A DNA stretch of 64,000 bases from Spiroplasma helicoides (GTDB lineage: Bacteria; Bacillota_I; Bacilli_A; Mycoplasmatales; Mycoplasmataceae): contig NZ_CP017015.1 in assembly GCF_001715535.1 (NCBI RefSeq), forward strand, positions 1,116,001 to 1,180,000, in the 5' to 3' direction. Positions 31,339-41,052 of this stretch are shown in pieces (within the stretch, counting starts at the first letter, position 1; the number at the start of each line of letters is the position of its first letter). The notes beneath the pieces were generated by a model. That model was not told the origin of the DNA. It did no database searches and was given only the letters and a program-made list of their open reading frames with translations. The translations under genes were made by a program, and so were the position numbers.

Positions 31339-32232
31339 TTAACCTTTGAATTTTAAAATAAATGTAATTTTTCCTGAAAGTAATTTACTTCCTGAACCTG
31401 CTGTTACAACTAATGAACCTGCTTTATCACTTGATTCAGCTGCTTTAAAATCACCAAATACATAATCAGTAGTTTCTTTAGCACCTGATGCATATGCAAC
31501 AATTGCTGCAGTTGCAGCTGCTTTAGCTTTTTCAACTGTTTGGTCATCTGGAGCTAATTCTTTTGGTGTAATATCATCTAATTTTTTAACTGAACTAGAT
31601 TCAGCTGCTTTGAATTTTAAACTAAATGTAACTGTTCCTGAAAGTAATTTACTATCTGAAGCTGCTGTTACAACTAATGAACCTGCTTTATCACTTGATT
31701 CAGCTGCTTTAAAATCACCAAATACATAATCAGTAGTTTCTTTAGCACCTGATGCATATGCAACAATTGCTGCAGTTGCAGCTGCTTTAGCTTTTTCAAC
31801 TGTTTGGTCATCTGGAGCTAATTCTTTTGGTGTAATATCATCTAATTTTTTAACTGAACTAGATTCAGCTGCTTTAAATGTTAAAGCAAAAGTAGCTTTT
31901 CCTGTAACAAGTGTGCTTTTTTCAGCTGCCGTTACAACAATACTTCCTGCTTTGTCGCTTGATTCAGCTGCTTTAAAATCACTAAATACAACATCTGTTG
32001 TTTTAACAACTGTAACAGTTAATTTTGCTTTAATTTGATCAATAACTGCTTTTTCAGCTGCTGCTTGATCATTTGCTTCTGGAGCTAATTTTAAACTATC
32101 TCCTGTAATTGTTGCTAAATCTTTTTTAGTAGTAGCTGATTTATCATCAGTTTTTTTGTTACATGCAACTGCAACACTTCCACTTGTAGCAACTAATCCA
32201 GTTGCTGCTAATAAACTTAAAAGTTTCTTCAT
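31339..32232 (-). CDS. Modular surface lipoprotein (A-A'-A') with a near-identical repeat
   Basis: 297 residues with standard signal peptide and lipobox. After one A module (about 35-122) come two copies of an 88-residue A' module (VKKLDDITPKELAPDD..., 123-210 and 211-297) that differ at only a few positions. At the DNA level the copies are offset by exactly 264 bp and are almost identical, so this is a very recent in-frame duplication. It is direct evidence that the array changes length by adding whole modules. Confidence 0.85.
   Translation of the reverse strand: MKKLLSLLAATGLVATSGSVAVACNKKTDDKSATTKKDLATITGDSLKLAPEANDQAAAEKAVIDQIKAKLTVTVVKTTDVVFSDFKAAESSDKAGSIVVTAAEKSTLVTGKATFALTFKAAESSSVKKLDDITPKELAPDDQTVEKAKAAATAAIVAYASGAKETTDYVFGDFKAAESSDKAGSLVVTAASDSKLLSGTVTFSLKFKAAESSSVKKLDDITPKELAPDDQTVEKAKAAATAAIVAYASGAKETTDYVFGDFKAAESSDKAGSLVVTAGSGSKLLSGKITFILKFKG
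31350..31870. repeat. 264-bp tandem direct repeat inside the lipoprotein gene
   Basis: Two adjacent near-identical 264-bp units encoding the A' module; for example, the same TTTTGGTGTAATATCATC sequence occurs at 31561 and 31825. Confidence 0.85.
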
Positions 32233-32252
32233 ATAATATATTTCCTCCTATT

Positions 32253-32284
32253 GTTGGCTTTTTACTCCAACTAATAGTATTATA
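32253..32284 (-). promoter_or_regulatory. -10 box and leader hairpin of the 31339 gene
   Basis: TATAAT (32279-32284), 7 nt, then GTTGG/CCAAC with a 9-nt loop, then AATAGGAGG. Confidence 0.65.
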
Positions 32285-32306
32285 CTACTTTATGTGTGAA
32301 AATAAA

Positions 32307-32335
32307 AAAATATATCAATAAAATTGATATATTTT
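32307..32335 (-). terminator. Terminator of the 32363 gene
   Basis: Stem ATATATCAAT/ATTGATATAT with a 3-nt loop, A-run and T-run on either side. Confidence 0.75.
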
Positions 32336-32362
32336 AGTAAAATTAAGTTTATTAACGCTATA

Positions 32363-33325
32363 TTAACCGTTTGCTTTAACATTAACTGTTAATGTAACAT
32401 TATCAGCTTTTGCGTATGAAAATGTAACTACAATACTATCTTTAGCTGCTTTAGCAGATAATGTAACTTTAAATTTTCCTGATTGATCTTGAATAGCTGA
32501 TACTGCCCCAGCACTTAAATTAGCATCATTTCCATCTGCCACTTTTACAGTTGGTAATGTCCCACTAACAGAATTTGCAACACTAATTGTAACATCTTGA
32601 TCTTTTTTTGCATTACCTGAGTTTAAAGTAATATCTAATTTATTTTCTGAAATACCGTCTAATGTAATAACAGGTTTTTTTGCTTCTTCAGCTTTAGCTA
32701 CTGTATAAGTAACAGCAACACTTCCTGTAAATTTAGCTGAATCAGATTTTGCTGTTAATGTAGCTCCTGTAGTTGTTTGTGCAGGACTTGATGCGATTTC
32801 AACATCACTTTCAGCAAGATCGTAATTTGAATTTACCTTGTTAACAGCTGAAACTAACTCTGTTAATGTTGGTTTAGTGTCAACTGTTGCTAATTTAAAT
32901 TCTCCTAATGCTTTTGTAGTCATTTTGCTTAAATCAGTTTTAGCTGCTTCAGCCGCTTTGTAAGTTAAACTAAATGTAACTGTTTTACCTTCAGTTAATT
33001 TTGTACTTCCTGTTTTTGCAGTTACTTTTAATGATCCTGCAGCTGAACTAGTTGCTGCTGTAAAGTCTTTTTCACCAATTGTAAAGTCAGTACCTTTAAC
33101 TACATCTACTGATAATTTTTCTTTAATTCTAGCAATTGCTGCAGTTTCAGCTGCTGCTTGATCATTTGCTGTTGGAGCTAATTTTAAACTATCTCCTGTA
33201 ATTGTTGATAAATCTTTTGTAGTAGCTGCTGCTTTATCGTCAGCTTTTTTGTTACATGCAACTGCAACACTTCCACTTGTAGCAACTAATCCTGTTGCTG
33301 CTAATAAACTTAAAAGTTTCTTCAT
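32363..33325 (-). CDS. Modular surface lipoprotein (A-B-Ig)
   Basis: 320 residues; standard signal peptide, lipobox Cys24. A module with a TDFTIGEKDFTAAT core (about 38-125), B module (KALGEFKLATVDTKPT, 130-215), then one Ig-like D module (PVITLDGISENKLDITL, 222-320). The A-B order is shared with the 33487, 37636 and 42315 genes, while the following module differs. Expressed from its own promoter and ended by its own terminator. Confidence 0.8.
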   Translation of the reverse strand: MKKLLSLLAATGLVATSGSVAVACNKKADDKAAATTKDLSTITGDSLKLAPTANDQAAAETAAIARIKEKLSVDVVKGTDFTIGEKDFTAATSSAAGSLKVTAKTGSTKLTEGKTVTFSLTYKAAEAAKTDLSKMTTKALGEFKLATVDTKPTLTELVSAVNKVNSNYDLAESDVEIASSPAQTTTGATLTAKSDSAKFTGSVAVTYTVAKAEEAKKPVITLDGISENKLDITLNSGNAKKDQDVTISVANSVSGTLPTVKVADGNDANLSAGAVSAIQDQSGKFKVTLSAKAAKDSIVVTFSYAKADNVTLTVNVKANG

Positions 33326-33345
33326 ATAATATATTTCCTCCTATT

Positions 33346-33373
33346 GTTGGATCTTCCAACTAATAGTATTATA
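33346..33373 (-). promoter_or_regulatory. -10 box and leader hairpin of the 32363 gene
   Basis: TATAAT (33368-33373), 7 nt, GTTGGA/TCCAAC hairpin with loop AGA, then AATAGGAGG. This puts the likely transcription start at the hairpin base. Confidence 0.65.
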
Positions 33374-33420
33374 CTCCTTGGGTGTTATTTTGCAAGTTTT
33401 AGACTTTGCATTATATAAAA

Positions 33421-33453
33421 AAATTATATGAAAAAAACCTTTCATATAATTTT
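33421..33453 (-). terminator. Terminator of the 33487 gene
   Basis: Stem AAATTATATGAAA/TTTCATATAATTT. Confidence 0.75.
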
Positions 33454-33486
33454 GTATTTATTAATTTGTCTATTATCTTTCCTAGA

Positions 33487-34749
33487 TTATTGATCTGCTG
33501 ATTTTACATTAACTGTTAAAGTAACATCTTGTGCTCCAGCATATGAAATTTTAACTTGTACTCCATCTTTTGCTTTAACTGGTGTCAATGGCAATGTGTA
33601 TGGTGAATTATCACCTGTTATTTGCCCCAAAGTTAGGTTTTCACTATCTCCACCAGTAACAAGAGCTGCTGTTGGTTTTGTGCTTCCAGCTGGATTAGTA
33701 ATAGTAATTGCAACATTAGTGGCTGTTTGAGAGCTCCCACTTACTAATTTAATATCAACACTATTTTTTGACAATGAAATTTCTGGTGTTGCTCCTTGAG
33801 TTGCTTGTTTTTTAACATTTACAGTTACTTCAACTGATTCTGCTCCTTCATATGCAACCGCTACTTTAATTCCACTTACATCAACTTTTCCTTTTGCTGT
33901 TAATGTTACTTGGAAATTATCTCCTTGTTCTGTAACTGCACTTGCTTCTAAAGCAGCACTATTTGCTTCAGGCACAGTTACAGTTGGTAATGTTTGTCCA
34001 CTTTTATTTGCAACTTCAATTGTTAAAGTTACAGGTGTACCAACAATAACATCAACTGCACCACTAACTGCAACACTTCCATTTTTAACACTAATTACAG
34101 GTTTTGTAGTTTCTCCTGCACTTTTAGTATATGTATAAGTTACAGTAACAGCTTTTTCAAATTTAGTTGAATTTGATTTTGCTGTTAAAGTAGCTGAAGC
34201 TGTAAGTTCTTTATCACTTGGTTTTGTCATATCAACATCATCTACTGATAAGTTTAATCCTTCATTTTTAGCATTTACTTGTTTTACAACTTCACCAACT
34301 GTTGGTTTGTCACCAACTCCTGAAAATTCTCCTAATTCCTTAGTTGTTATAGTACTTAAATCTTTTTTACCTGCTGGTGCAACATATGTTAATGCAAATG
34401 TAGCTGTTTTTTTAGGTGTAAGTACTTTACTTGCGTCAGCTGCTGTTGCAACAATGCTTCCTGTTTTTGCTGATGTAGCTGCACTAAATGCACTAAATAC
34501 AACATCTGTTGATTCTTTTACATCAATAGTTAATTTTAATTTTGTTTTAATTTGAGCAAGAACTGCTGTTTTTGCTGCTGCTTCAGTATTATCACTTGGT
34601 TTAACAGTTAAGTCAGCTCCTTTAATTGTTGATAAATCTGTTGATGCTGTACTTGCAGTATCAACAGCTTTTTTGTTACATGCAACTGCAACACTTCCAC
34701 TTGTAGCAACTAATCCTGTAGCTGCTAATAAACTTAAAAGTTTCTTCAT
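33487..34749 (-). CDS. Modular surface lipoprotein (A-B-Ig-Ig)
   Basis: 420 residues; standard signal peptide. The first 215 residues (A module DLSTIKGADLTVKPSDN, B module KELGEFSGVGDKPT) are nearly identical to those of the 42315 gene, but afterwards this protein has two Ig-like D modules (about 220-318 and 325-420) where the other has A plus Ig. That sharp change from near identity to difference at a module border is a recombination signature. Confidence 0.8.
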   Translation of the reverse strand: MKKLLSLLAATGLVATSGSVAVACNKKAVDTASTASTDLSTIKGADLTVKPSDNTEAAAKTAVLAQIKTKLKLTIDVKESTDVVFSAFSAATSAKTGSIVATAADASKVLTPKKTATFALTYVAPAGKKDLSTITTKELGEFSGVGDKPTVGEVVKQVNAKNEGLNLSVDDVDMTKPSDKELTASATLTAKSNSTKFEKAVTVTYTYTKSAGETTKPVISVKNGSVAVSGAVDVIVGTPVTLTIEVANKSGQTLPTVTVPEANSAALEASAVTEQGDNFQVTLTAKGKVDVSGIKVAVAYEGAESVEVTVNVKKQATQGATPEISLSKNSVDIKLVSGSSQTATNVAITITNPAGSTKPTAALVTGGDSENLTLGQITGDNSPYTLPLTPVKAKDGVQVKISYAGAQDVTLTVNVKSADQ

Positions 34750-34770
34750 ATAATATATTTTCCTCCTATT

Positions 34771-34798
34771 GTTGGATCTTCCAACTAATAGTATTATA
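34771..34798 (-). promoter_or_regulatory. -10 box and leader hairpin of the 33487 gene
   Basis: TATAAT (34793-34798), 7 nt, GTTGGA/TCCAAC hairpin, AATAGGAGG. Confidence 0.65.
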
Positions 34799-34869
34799 AC
34801 ATTAATGTTTTATTTGCTCACTAAATTTAAATAGTGGTAGCATTTATACAAAAGATTATATTAAAAATT

Positions 34870-34905
34870 AAAAAATCTTGTGCTTATTCAAACACAAGAT
34901 TTTTA
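34870..34905 (-). terminator. Terminator of the 34923 gene
   Basis: Stem AAAATCTTGTG/CACAAGATTTT with a 10-nt loop and T-run. Confidence 0.8.
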
Positions 34906-34922
34906 AATAATAAATATTTTAA

Positions 34923-35627
34923 TTAAGCATTTTTAGCTGTAACTTTTAATGTTACTGATTCAGCATTATCATATGATACAGTTACTGATACAAAATTTGT
35001 AAATTGTTCAGTAGCTTTTAATGTAAATGTATATGACTCTTGTCCAGCTTTACCTGTAACTTCTCCAATTACTAATTTTGTTTTATCAGTTTCTGAACCT
35101 AATGTAGCTTTTGGTGATTTTTCAGATACTGGGTTAGCAACTTTGATAGTTACAGTTGTTAATGTAGAATTATCGGCTTTAATATCAAGAGCACCCTCAC
35201 TTAAACTTTTAGCTTCTAAAGTAATAACGGGTTTTTTTGCTTCTTCAGGTTCAGCTGCTTTTTGTTTTAATACAAATGTAACTGTTCCTTTTACTAATTT
35301 ACTTGTTGAAGCGGCAGTCACTTTAATGCTTCCATCTGTTTCTTTTTCAGCTTTTTTGAATCCGTCAAAAGTTACATCAGTAGCTTTAACTACGTCAACA
35401 CCTAATTCTTTTTTGATTTGTGCAATTACAGCTTCTTCAGCTTTATCTTGAGTATCATCTTCTGGAGTAATGTTTAATTTATCTCCTGATAATGTTGATA
35501 AATCTTTGATTGTAGTTGTAGTTTCTTCAGTTTTTTTGTCATCTGCTTTTTTGTTACATGCAACAGCAACTGAACTACTTGTAGCTACTAATCCTGTAGC
35601 TGCTAATAAACTTAATAGTTTTTTCAT
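34923..35627 (-). CDS. Modular surface lipoprotein (A-Ig), shortest of the array
   Basis: 234 residues. An in-frame ATG lies 60 nt further upstream (35687), but that extension would translate across the leader hairpin and AGGAGG, so the start is the ATG at 35627, directly before the signal peptide. One A module (DLSTLSGDKLNITPEDD, about 42-125) and one Ig-like D module (PVITLEAKSLSEGALDI, 132-234). The minimal two-module architecture in the array. Confidence 0.8.
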   Translation of the reverse strand: MKKLLSLLAATGLVATSSSVAVACNKKADDKKTEETTTTIKDLSTLSGDKLNITPEDDTQDKAEEAVIAQIKKELGVDVVKATDVTFDGFKKAEKETDGSIKVTAASTSKLVKGTVTFVLKQKAAEPEEAKKPVITLEAKSLSEGALDIKADNSTLTTVTIKVANPVSEKSPKATLGSETDKTKLVIGEVTGKAGQESYTFTLKATEQFTNFVSVTVSYDNAESVTLKVTAKNA

Positions 35628-35650
35628 AATTGTTATTCCTCCTATTGTGC

Positions 35651-35684
35651 GTTGGTTTTTACCACCAACTAAAAAAATTCTATA
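35651..35684 (-). promoter_or_regulatory. Leader hairpin of the 34923 gene with a possible -10
   Basis: GTTGGT/ACCAAC hairpin with a 7-nt loop, then GCACAATAGGAGG. A TATAGA lies about 9 nt before the hairpin. Confidence 0.55.
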
Positions 35685-35912
35685 CAATTTTGTATGAAAT
35701 TTAAAGACATTATATGTGTAGTATAATTTTTTTCTTAATTAGAACTCTTATTTTAAATTATATTTAAAATATTTTTATATGAAAAATAAGTTATTTAATA
35801 GTTTTATAGATTTATTATACAATTTATAAAAAATTAGAGTATTTAAACGTCCTTTGCTTATTTTTTTATTTAAAACAAGTTATAATCTTTTTAATAAAAA
35901 AGGAAAAAAATA

Positions 35913-36425
35913 ATGAAAGTTAAATTAGTAAAACCAAACTTAAAAAACATTAAACAAATTAATAACTTAATTGATGACTTTAAAAAGTATGATGATATTA
36001 GTAATGGGATTAATGGATCTGCTAGTTTGCTATCTTTTGCATCAATTGAAGAATGAATCAACTATGTTAATGAACAAAAAGTATCTAAAAATAAAGTACC
36101 TTTTAAACAATTTCTAGTAGTTGATGAAGCAAATGTTGTAATTGGATTTACAAACTTGCGATTAGAATTAAATCAAGATTTATTAAATCATGGTGGTCAC
36201 ATTGGTTATTCTATAAGTCCTCAATATCGTCAAAAAGGTTATGGAACAGAAGTTTTAAAACAAGGGCTAGAAATTCTTAAAAAATATAATATTAATAAAG
36301 TGTTAGTAACTTGTGCACAAGATAATATAGCAAGTGAAAAGGTAATTTTAAAAAATAAGGGTGTTTATGAAAACACTTATAAAAAAGGTGATCAAATCAC
36401 TAAAAGATTTTGAATTGAAATATAA
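35913..36425 (+). CDS. GNAT family N-acetyltransferase
   Basis: 170 residues from ATG 35913 (behind AAAGGAAA) to TAA 36423-36425, with TGA-coded Trp at two places. The acetyl-CoA loop YSISPQYRQKGYGTEVL (RxxGxG/A pattern) lies at about residues 93-109, followed by the usual helix and the late strand with ASEKVILKNKG. It resembles the cytosolic RimJ/RimL-like GNATs of Firmicutes and mollicutes; substrate unknown. It is the only gene on the plus strand within the lipoprotein array and so probably a separate insertion or an old boundary. Confidence 0.8.
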
Positions 36426-36486
36426 ATATATTATTTTTTATTTAATAAATTAAGATGTGAAAATTATTTAATAATAAAATTTAATT

Positions 36487-36526
36487 AAAAAAACTTATTC
36501 TTTAATTATTAGAATAAGTTTTTTTA
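36487..36526. terminator. Bidirectional terminator between the GNAT and a lipoprotein gene
   Basis: Stem AAAAAACTTATTCT/AGAATAAGTTTTTT with a 9-nt loop serves the convergent genes at 35913 and 36544. Confidence 0.85.
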
Positions 36527-36543
36527 ATTATTTAAAATATTTT

Positions 36544-37473
36544 TTACTCCGCTTTTCCTTTAAGAACAAATGTTGCAGTACCTGTTAATGTTGTGTTGCT
36601 TTTTGCAGGTTCTACTGTGATTGAACTATCTTGTGATCCTGAAGGGGCCTTAAAAACTCCAAATTTAAGATCTTCTAATTTGTATGTTACACCATAAGCT
36701 TTGAATTTTAAATTAATTACACCTAAAATATAATTTTTTGTTTTACTTTCATCCATACTATTTTCATTGGTAATTTGTAATTCTTGTTCACTCAATTTAG
36801 CTAGATCAGCTTTACCTTCGGGTTTTTTTACATCAAGCAAACCAAATGTAGCTGTTTTGTCTGCAACAAGGACTTTACTTGTAGATACTGATTTAACTGT
36901 GATTTTACCATTTTTTGTCATTCCTTCTTCAGGTGCTGTAAAGTCACTAAAAGTAACGTCTGTGTTTTCAACTACTGTAACTTTAAATTTTGATTTAATT
37001 TTATTTATAACTGCTTCTTTTGCAATTTCAATACTATTACCTTGAATTTGTAAAACAACATCATTACCTTTCAATTCAGAAATATCTTTTGGTTCAAAAT
37101 AATTTAAAATGAAAGTTACTTTTCCTAAAACTAATTTACTTGATTCTACAGCTGATACTATGATTTTACCGGTTTTTTCAGCACTTGTAGCTTTTGTAAA
37201 ATCACTAAAAGTAATGTCTGTGTTTTCCACAACATCTATTTTAAGAACAGTTTTAATTTGAGCTAAAACTGCTGCTTTCGCTTCTGTTTCTTCATTACTT
37301 TCTGGTGATATTTTTAAATCTTGTTCTGTTATTTTTGTTAAATCTTTTTTTTCTGTATTTTTATCAGTATTGTTACTTGTATTATTTGCAGGTTCTTTTT
37401 TACATGCAACTGCAACACTTCCACTTGTAGCAACTAAACCTGTTACTGCTAATAAACTTAATAGTTTTTTCAT
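36544..37473 (-). CDS. Modular surface lipoprotein (A-A-A')
   Basis: 309 residues; signal peptide MKKLLSLLAVTGLVATSG, lipobox VAC followed by KKEP rather than NKK. Asn/Thr-rich linker (about 28-42), then three A-type modules (DLTKITEQDLKISPES; DISELKGNDVVLQIQG; DLAKLSEQELQITNEN), each with a TDxxFSDF-like core except the last (LEDLKFGVFKAPSG). No Ig module. It is one of the more diverged members of the array, with fewer near-identical neighbours. Confidence 0.8.
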   Translation of the reverse strand: MKKLLSLLAVTGLVATSGSVAVACKKEPANNTSNNTDKNTEKKDLTKITEQDLKISPESNEETEAKAAVLAQIKTVLKIDVVENTDITFSDFTKATSAEKTGKIIVSAVESSKLVLGKVTFILNYFEPKDISELKGNDVVLQIQGNSIEIAKEAVINKIKSKFKVTVVENTDVTFSDFTAPEEGMTKNGKITVKSVSTSKVLVADKTATFGLLDVKKPEGKADLAKLSEQELQITNENSMDESKTKNYILGVINLKFKAYGVTYKLEDLKFGVFKAPSGSQDSSITVEPAKSNTTLTGTATFVLKGKAE

Positions 37474-37497
37474 AATTGTTATTTCCTCCTATTGTGA

Positions 37498-37535
37498 GTT
37501 GGTTATTTACCACCAACATAAATAATAATAACATT
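37498..37535 (-). promoter_or_regulatory. Leader hairpin of the 36544 gene
   Basis: GTTGGT/ACCAAC with an 8-nt loop. Upstream is only a TATTAT-type -10. Confidence 0.5.
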
Positions 37536-37606
37536 TTATTTTTAAAATAATTTTCTTTCTTTTTGTTATAGTTGAGATAATATTTAAAATAATTTATTAT
37601 TAAATA

Positions 37607-37628
37607 AAAAAGACCTAATGGGTCTTTT
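37607..37628 (-). terminator. Terminator of the 37636 gene
   Basis: Stem AAAAGACC/GGTCTTTT with loop TAAT and flanking A and T runs. Confidence 0.8.
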
Positions 37629-37635
37629 AATTTTT

Positions 37636-38580
37636 TTATCCACTAAATCCAGATGTTTTAACTTTTAAAACTAAATCTTTAGCATTTTTATATGAAAAAG
37701 TAACTGATGTTTCTTCTGAGTTTTTTAATCCTGTCAATATAAAATTATATGTGTCTAAATTAACTCCCTCAGAGTTTTGTTCAACTTGTACATTACCTGA
37801 TGTTGCTGAAATTGCTTTAGCTTTTTCTGTTTCAATTTTATTTGTAACTTTGATTATAATTGTTGCTTTTCCATTTCCAACTGATTGTTTAATTTCAATA
37901 GCATTTTCTTGAACATTTTCTCCACCGAATGCTAATACAGGTGCATTCACTGCTTCTTTTTTAGAATATGTCAAAGCAACTGTTCCTTCATATTTATCTC
38001 CTGCCCCTTTAATGGTTGCAGTTGTTGTAGTTTGTTCTGGACTATTTTCAATAGTAAAATCATTTATTGAAAAATCACTTGGTAAATCACTATTTTTAGC
38101 TTTTATACCTTTTAATAAGTCCTCAGCTGTTGGTTTTTCAGCACTAAAATCAATTTTATCTAGTTGCGCAACTTTAACAACTTTATTTAGTTGTGTTTTT
38201 GTTGATGCTTGCGCTTCTTTAAATGTTAATGAAAAAGTAGCACTTCCAGTAATTAATGTACTTGATTCTACAGCTGTAACTTTAATTGATCCAGCTTTTG
38301 AACTTGATTCTGCTTTTACAAAATCACTAAATGTAATATCAGTTTTTTCAACTACTGTTACACTTAATTTTGCTTTGATTTGATCGATAACTGCTGATTT
38401 AGCTGCAGCTTCATCATTTGCATTTGGTGCTAATTTTAAATTAGCTTCTCCAATTTTTGTTAAATCTTTTTTAGTAGATGTTGTTGCTTTGTCATCCGCT
38501 TTTTTATTACATGCAACCGCAACACTTCCACTTGTAGCAACTAATCCAGTTGCTGCTAATAAACTTAATAGTTTTTTCAT
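37636..38580 (-). CDS. Modular surface lipoprotein (A-B-Ig)
   Basis: 314 residues; standard signal peptide. The A module (DLTKIGEANLKLAPNAND, about 38-120) is nearly identical to that of the next gene upstream (38759). The B-type module (VAQLDKIDFSAEKPTAEDL) belongs to a subtype with ILLKGIKAKNSD-like core also found in the 54199 gene. It ends with an Ig-like D module (PVLAFGGENVQENAIEI, about 220-314). Confidence 0.8.
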   Translation of the reverse strand: MKKLLSLLAATGLVATSGSVAVACNKKADDKATTSTKKDLTKIGEANLKLAPNANDEAAAKSAVIDQIKAKLSVTVVEKTDITFSDFVKAESSSKAGSIKVTAVESSTLITGSATFSLTFKEAQASTKTQLNKVVKVAQLDKIDFSAEKPTAEDLLKGIKAKNSDLPSDFSINDFTIENSPEQTTTTATIKGAGDKYEGTVALTYSKKEAVNAPVLAFGGENVQENAIEIKQSVGNGKATIIIKVTNKIETEKAKAISATSGNVQVEQNSEGVNLDTYNFILTGLKNSEETSVTFSYKNAKDLVLKVKTSGFSG

Positions 38581-38602
38581 ACTATTATTCCTCCTATTGT
38601 GC

Positions 38603-38622
38603 GTTGGTTATTTACCACCAAC
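38603..38622 (-). promoter_or_regulatory. Leader hairpin of the 37636 gene
   Basis: GTTGGT/ACCAAC with an 8-nt loop, GCACAATAGGAGG downstream. The -10 (GATAAA) is weak. Confidence 0.5.
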
Positions 38623-38720
38623 TAGTAAAATTTTATCATTTACTAATATTTATTTTCAAGTGCTTTAAATAATTTTATTTGTCATAAAAAATCTTTATTT
38701 AAAAATTAAATAATAGGTTT

Positions 38721-38754
38721 AAAAAAACTTTTATTGTTTAAATAAAAGTTTTTT
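38721..38754 (-). terminator. Terminator of the 38759 gene
   Basis: Stem AAAAAACTTTTAT/ATAAAAGTTTTTT. Confidence 0.8.
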
Positions 38755-38758
38755 GAAA

Positions 38759-39697
38759 CTATTTAGTTTCAGTTACTGTTCAAGTAAGTGTTACTGAACC
38801 TTTTAATAATTTACTTCCTGAATGTGAATTAACTGGTAACTCACCATTGGTTACAGCATCCAAGTCACCTGCTTGTGCTGCTTTAAATTTACCAAAGTCA
38901 TAATCTGTACCTTCTTTTGCACCTGCAGCGAAACCTTCGATTGCTGATTTAGCTGCTTTTTTTGCTTCTTCCTCAGTGTTTTTTGCAGGATTTATACTTT
39001 TTGCTAAATCTTTTAAATCTTTAATTTCTGAGTCTGCATTGTTTACATTAACTGTAACATTTTTAGTTATTTCTCCATAAGTTAAAACTATTGTTGCTCC
39101 TTCATGAGCAGTTTTACCTGTAAATGAAACTGTGAAAATATTTTTATTATCTTGTGAAGCTTTAACTTCTGCTTTTACATCTTTTAAATAATCTTCACTT
39201 TCTTTAACATTTGCTTTTAATATTGTGCTATTATCCCCATTTTGAATAGTCACATCAAAAGTTTTTGTTTCATTTACTTTTACTGACTGAGTTTCTACAT
39301 CTGGAATTGATGGTGAAGTTGTTTCACCAGCTTCTTTAAATGTTAATGAAAAAGTAGCACTTCCAGTAATTAATGCACTTGATTCTACAGCTGTAACTTT
39401 AATTGATCCAGCTTTTTGACTTGATTCTGCTTTTGCAAAATCACTAAATGTAATATCAGTTTTTTCAACTACTGTTACATTTAATTTTGTTTTGATTTGA
39501 TCGATTACTGCTGATTTAGCTGCTGCTTCATCATTTGCATTTGGTGCCAATTTTAAATTAGCTTCTCCAATTTTTGTTAAATCTTTTTTAGCGGTTGTTG
39601 TTGCTTTGTCATCGGCTTTTTTATTACATGCAACTGCAACACTTCCACTTGTAGCAACTAGTCCTGTTGCTGCTAATAAACTTAATAGTTTTTTCAT
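38759..39697 (-). CDS. Modular surface lipoprotein (A-Ig-A')
   Basis: 312 residues; reading TGA as Trp adds the ending WTVTETK to TAG 38759-38761. A module like that of 37636, then an Ig-like C module (SIPDVETQSVKVNETKTFDV, about 130-222) and a final A' module (DLKDLAKSINPAKNTEEEA, with GAKEGTDYDFGKF). Standard signal peptide and lipobox. Confidence 0.8.
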
Positions 39698-39719
39698 ACT
39701 ATTATTCCTCCTATTGTGC

Positions 39720-39752
39720 GTTGGTTATTTACCACCAACTAGTTCTATTATA
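39720..39752 (-). promoter_or_regulatory. -10 box and leader hairpin of the 38759 gene
   Basis: TATAAT (39747-39752), 7 nt, GTTGGT/ACCAAC hairpin, GCACAATAGGAGG. Confidence 0.65.
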
Positions 39753-39789
39753 ACATTTGCAATTAATAAACAAATATTATAATTGAAAG

Positions 39790-39831
39790 AAAAAACTTTT
39801 AATTAGTTAAAAACTAAATAAAAGTTTTTTT
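39790..39831 (-). terminator. Terminator of the 39856 gene
   Basis: Imperfect stem AAAAAACTTTTAATTAGTT/AACTAAATAAAAGTTTTTT. Confidence 0.75.
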
Positions 39832-39855
39832 ATATTGTAGGTTAATTAAAGTTTA

Positions 39856-41031
39856 TTATCCTAAAGCAGGTCATGTAAATGTAACAGTACCTGTTAATTT
39901 TGTGCTTTGATCAGCTGGATCAACTTGTATTGAACCTTTTTTACCTGATTGACCCGCTGCTTGAAAATTAGTAAATTTTAAATCTTGAGCTGTATAATTT
40001 TTATTGCTAAATTTAGCATTGATTTTGGCAAGTGCAGCTGTTTGAGCAGTTCCTTCTTGGTTATCAGAGTTTTCAATTGTTTTATCTGTCACTTTGCTTA
40101 AATCATCTTTTGTAACAGTTTCTGCAGCAGTAACTTTAACTGTTACATCTTTTGTGATTTTTCCATAAGTTAGAGTTATTTTTGCTGCATCACTAGTTGC
40201 TTTACCTTTGTATGATACTGTAAATTTGTTTTTGTTAGAACCATCAACAACTGCGCTAACTTCTTCTAAAAATGCAGTGCTATCTGATTTTACATCTGCA
40301 CTCATTGATGTTTTTCCATCACCATTTTCAACTGTTACATCAAATGATTTTGTTTCTCCAATTTTAACTTCTGGTGCACTTACATCTGGAATTGATGGTG
40401 AAGTACCTGGTGCAACATAAGCTAAACTAAATGTAACTGATTTAGATTCAGTTAAAAGTTTGCTTCCTGTTTTTGCAGTTACAACCAAACTTCCTGGTTT
40501 GCTTGCTTCAGTTGCTTCTTTGTAAGTATCTGTAAAGTCTGTATCTTTAACAACATCTACTCCTAATTTTTCTTTAATTTTTGCAATTGCTGCTGTTTCA
40601 GCTGCTGCTTGTGTATTTGCTGTTGGAGTTAATTTTAAATCATTTCCTGTAATTGTTGATAAATCTTGTTTTACAAATTCTTTTACTGTATAAGTAACAG
40701 CAACACTTCCTGTAAATTTAGTTGAAGCTGCTTTTGCTTTTAAAGTTGCTCCTGTAACTGTTTGTGCAGGAGATGTAGCAATTTCAACATCACTTTCACC
40801 TAAACCGTATGATGCATTAGCTTTGTTTATAGCTGCCACCAATTCCTTAACTGATGGCATTGTTTCACCAGCACTTAATTGGATTTCTCCTAATTCTTTT
40901 TTTGCTAATGATCCTAAATCTTTTTTATCAGTAGTTGCTTTATCATCTGCTTTTTTGTTACATGCAACTGCAACACTTCCACTCGTAGCAACTAATCCTG
41001 TAGCTGCTAATAAACTTAAAAGTTTCTTCAT
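39856..41031 (-). CDS. Modular surface lipoprotein (B-A-Ig-A')
   Basis: 391 residues, ending WPALG after a TGA-coded Trp. B module (KKELGEIQLSAGETMPS, about 38-122), A module (DLSTITGNDLKLTPTANT, 125-210), Ig-like C module (SIPDVSAPEVKIGETKSFDV, 215-300) and a last A-type module (DDLSKVTDKTIENSDNQ). It shares the B module with 29958 and the Ig module with 41174, and so borders two different neighbours in sequence. Standard signal peptide and lipobox. Confidence 0.8.
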
Positions 41032-41052
41032 ATAATATATTTTCCTCCTATT

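Noticed and set aside
35628-35687. Longer N-terminus for the 34923 lipoprotein (MYRIFLVGG...)
   Set aside because: It would translate the leader hairpin and ribosome site and put a hydrophilic stretch before the signal peptide.
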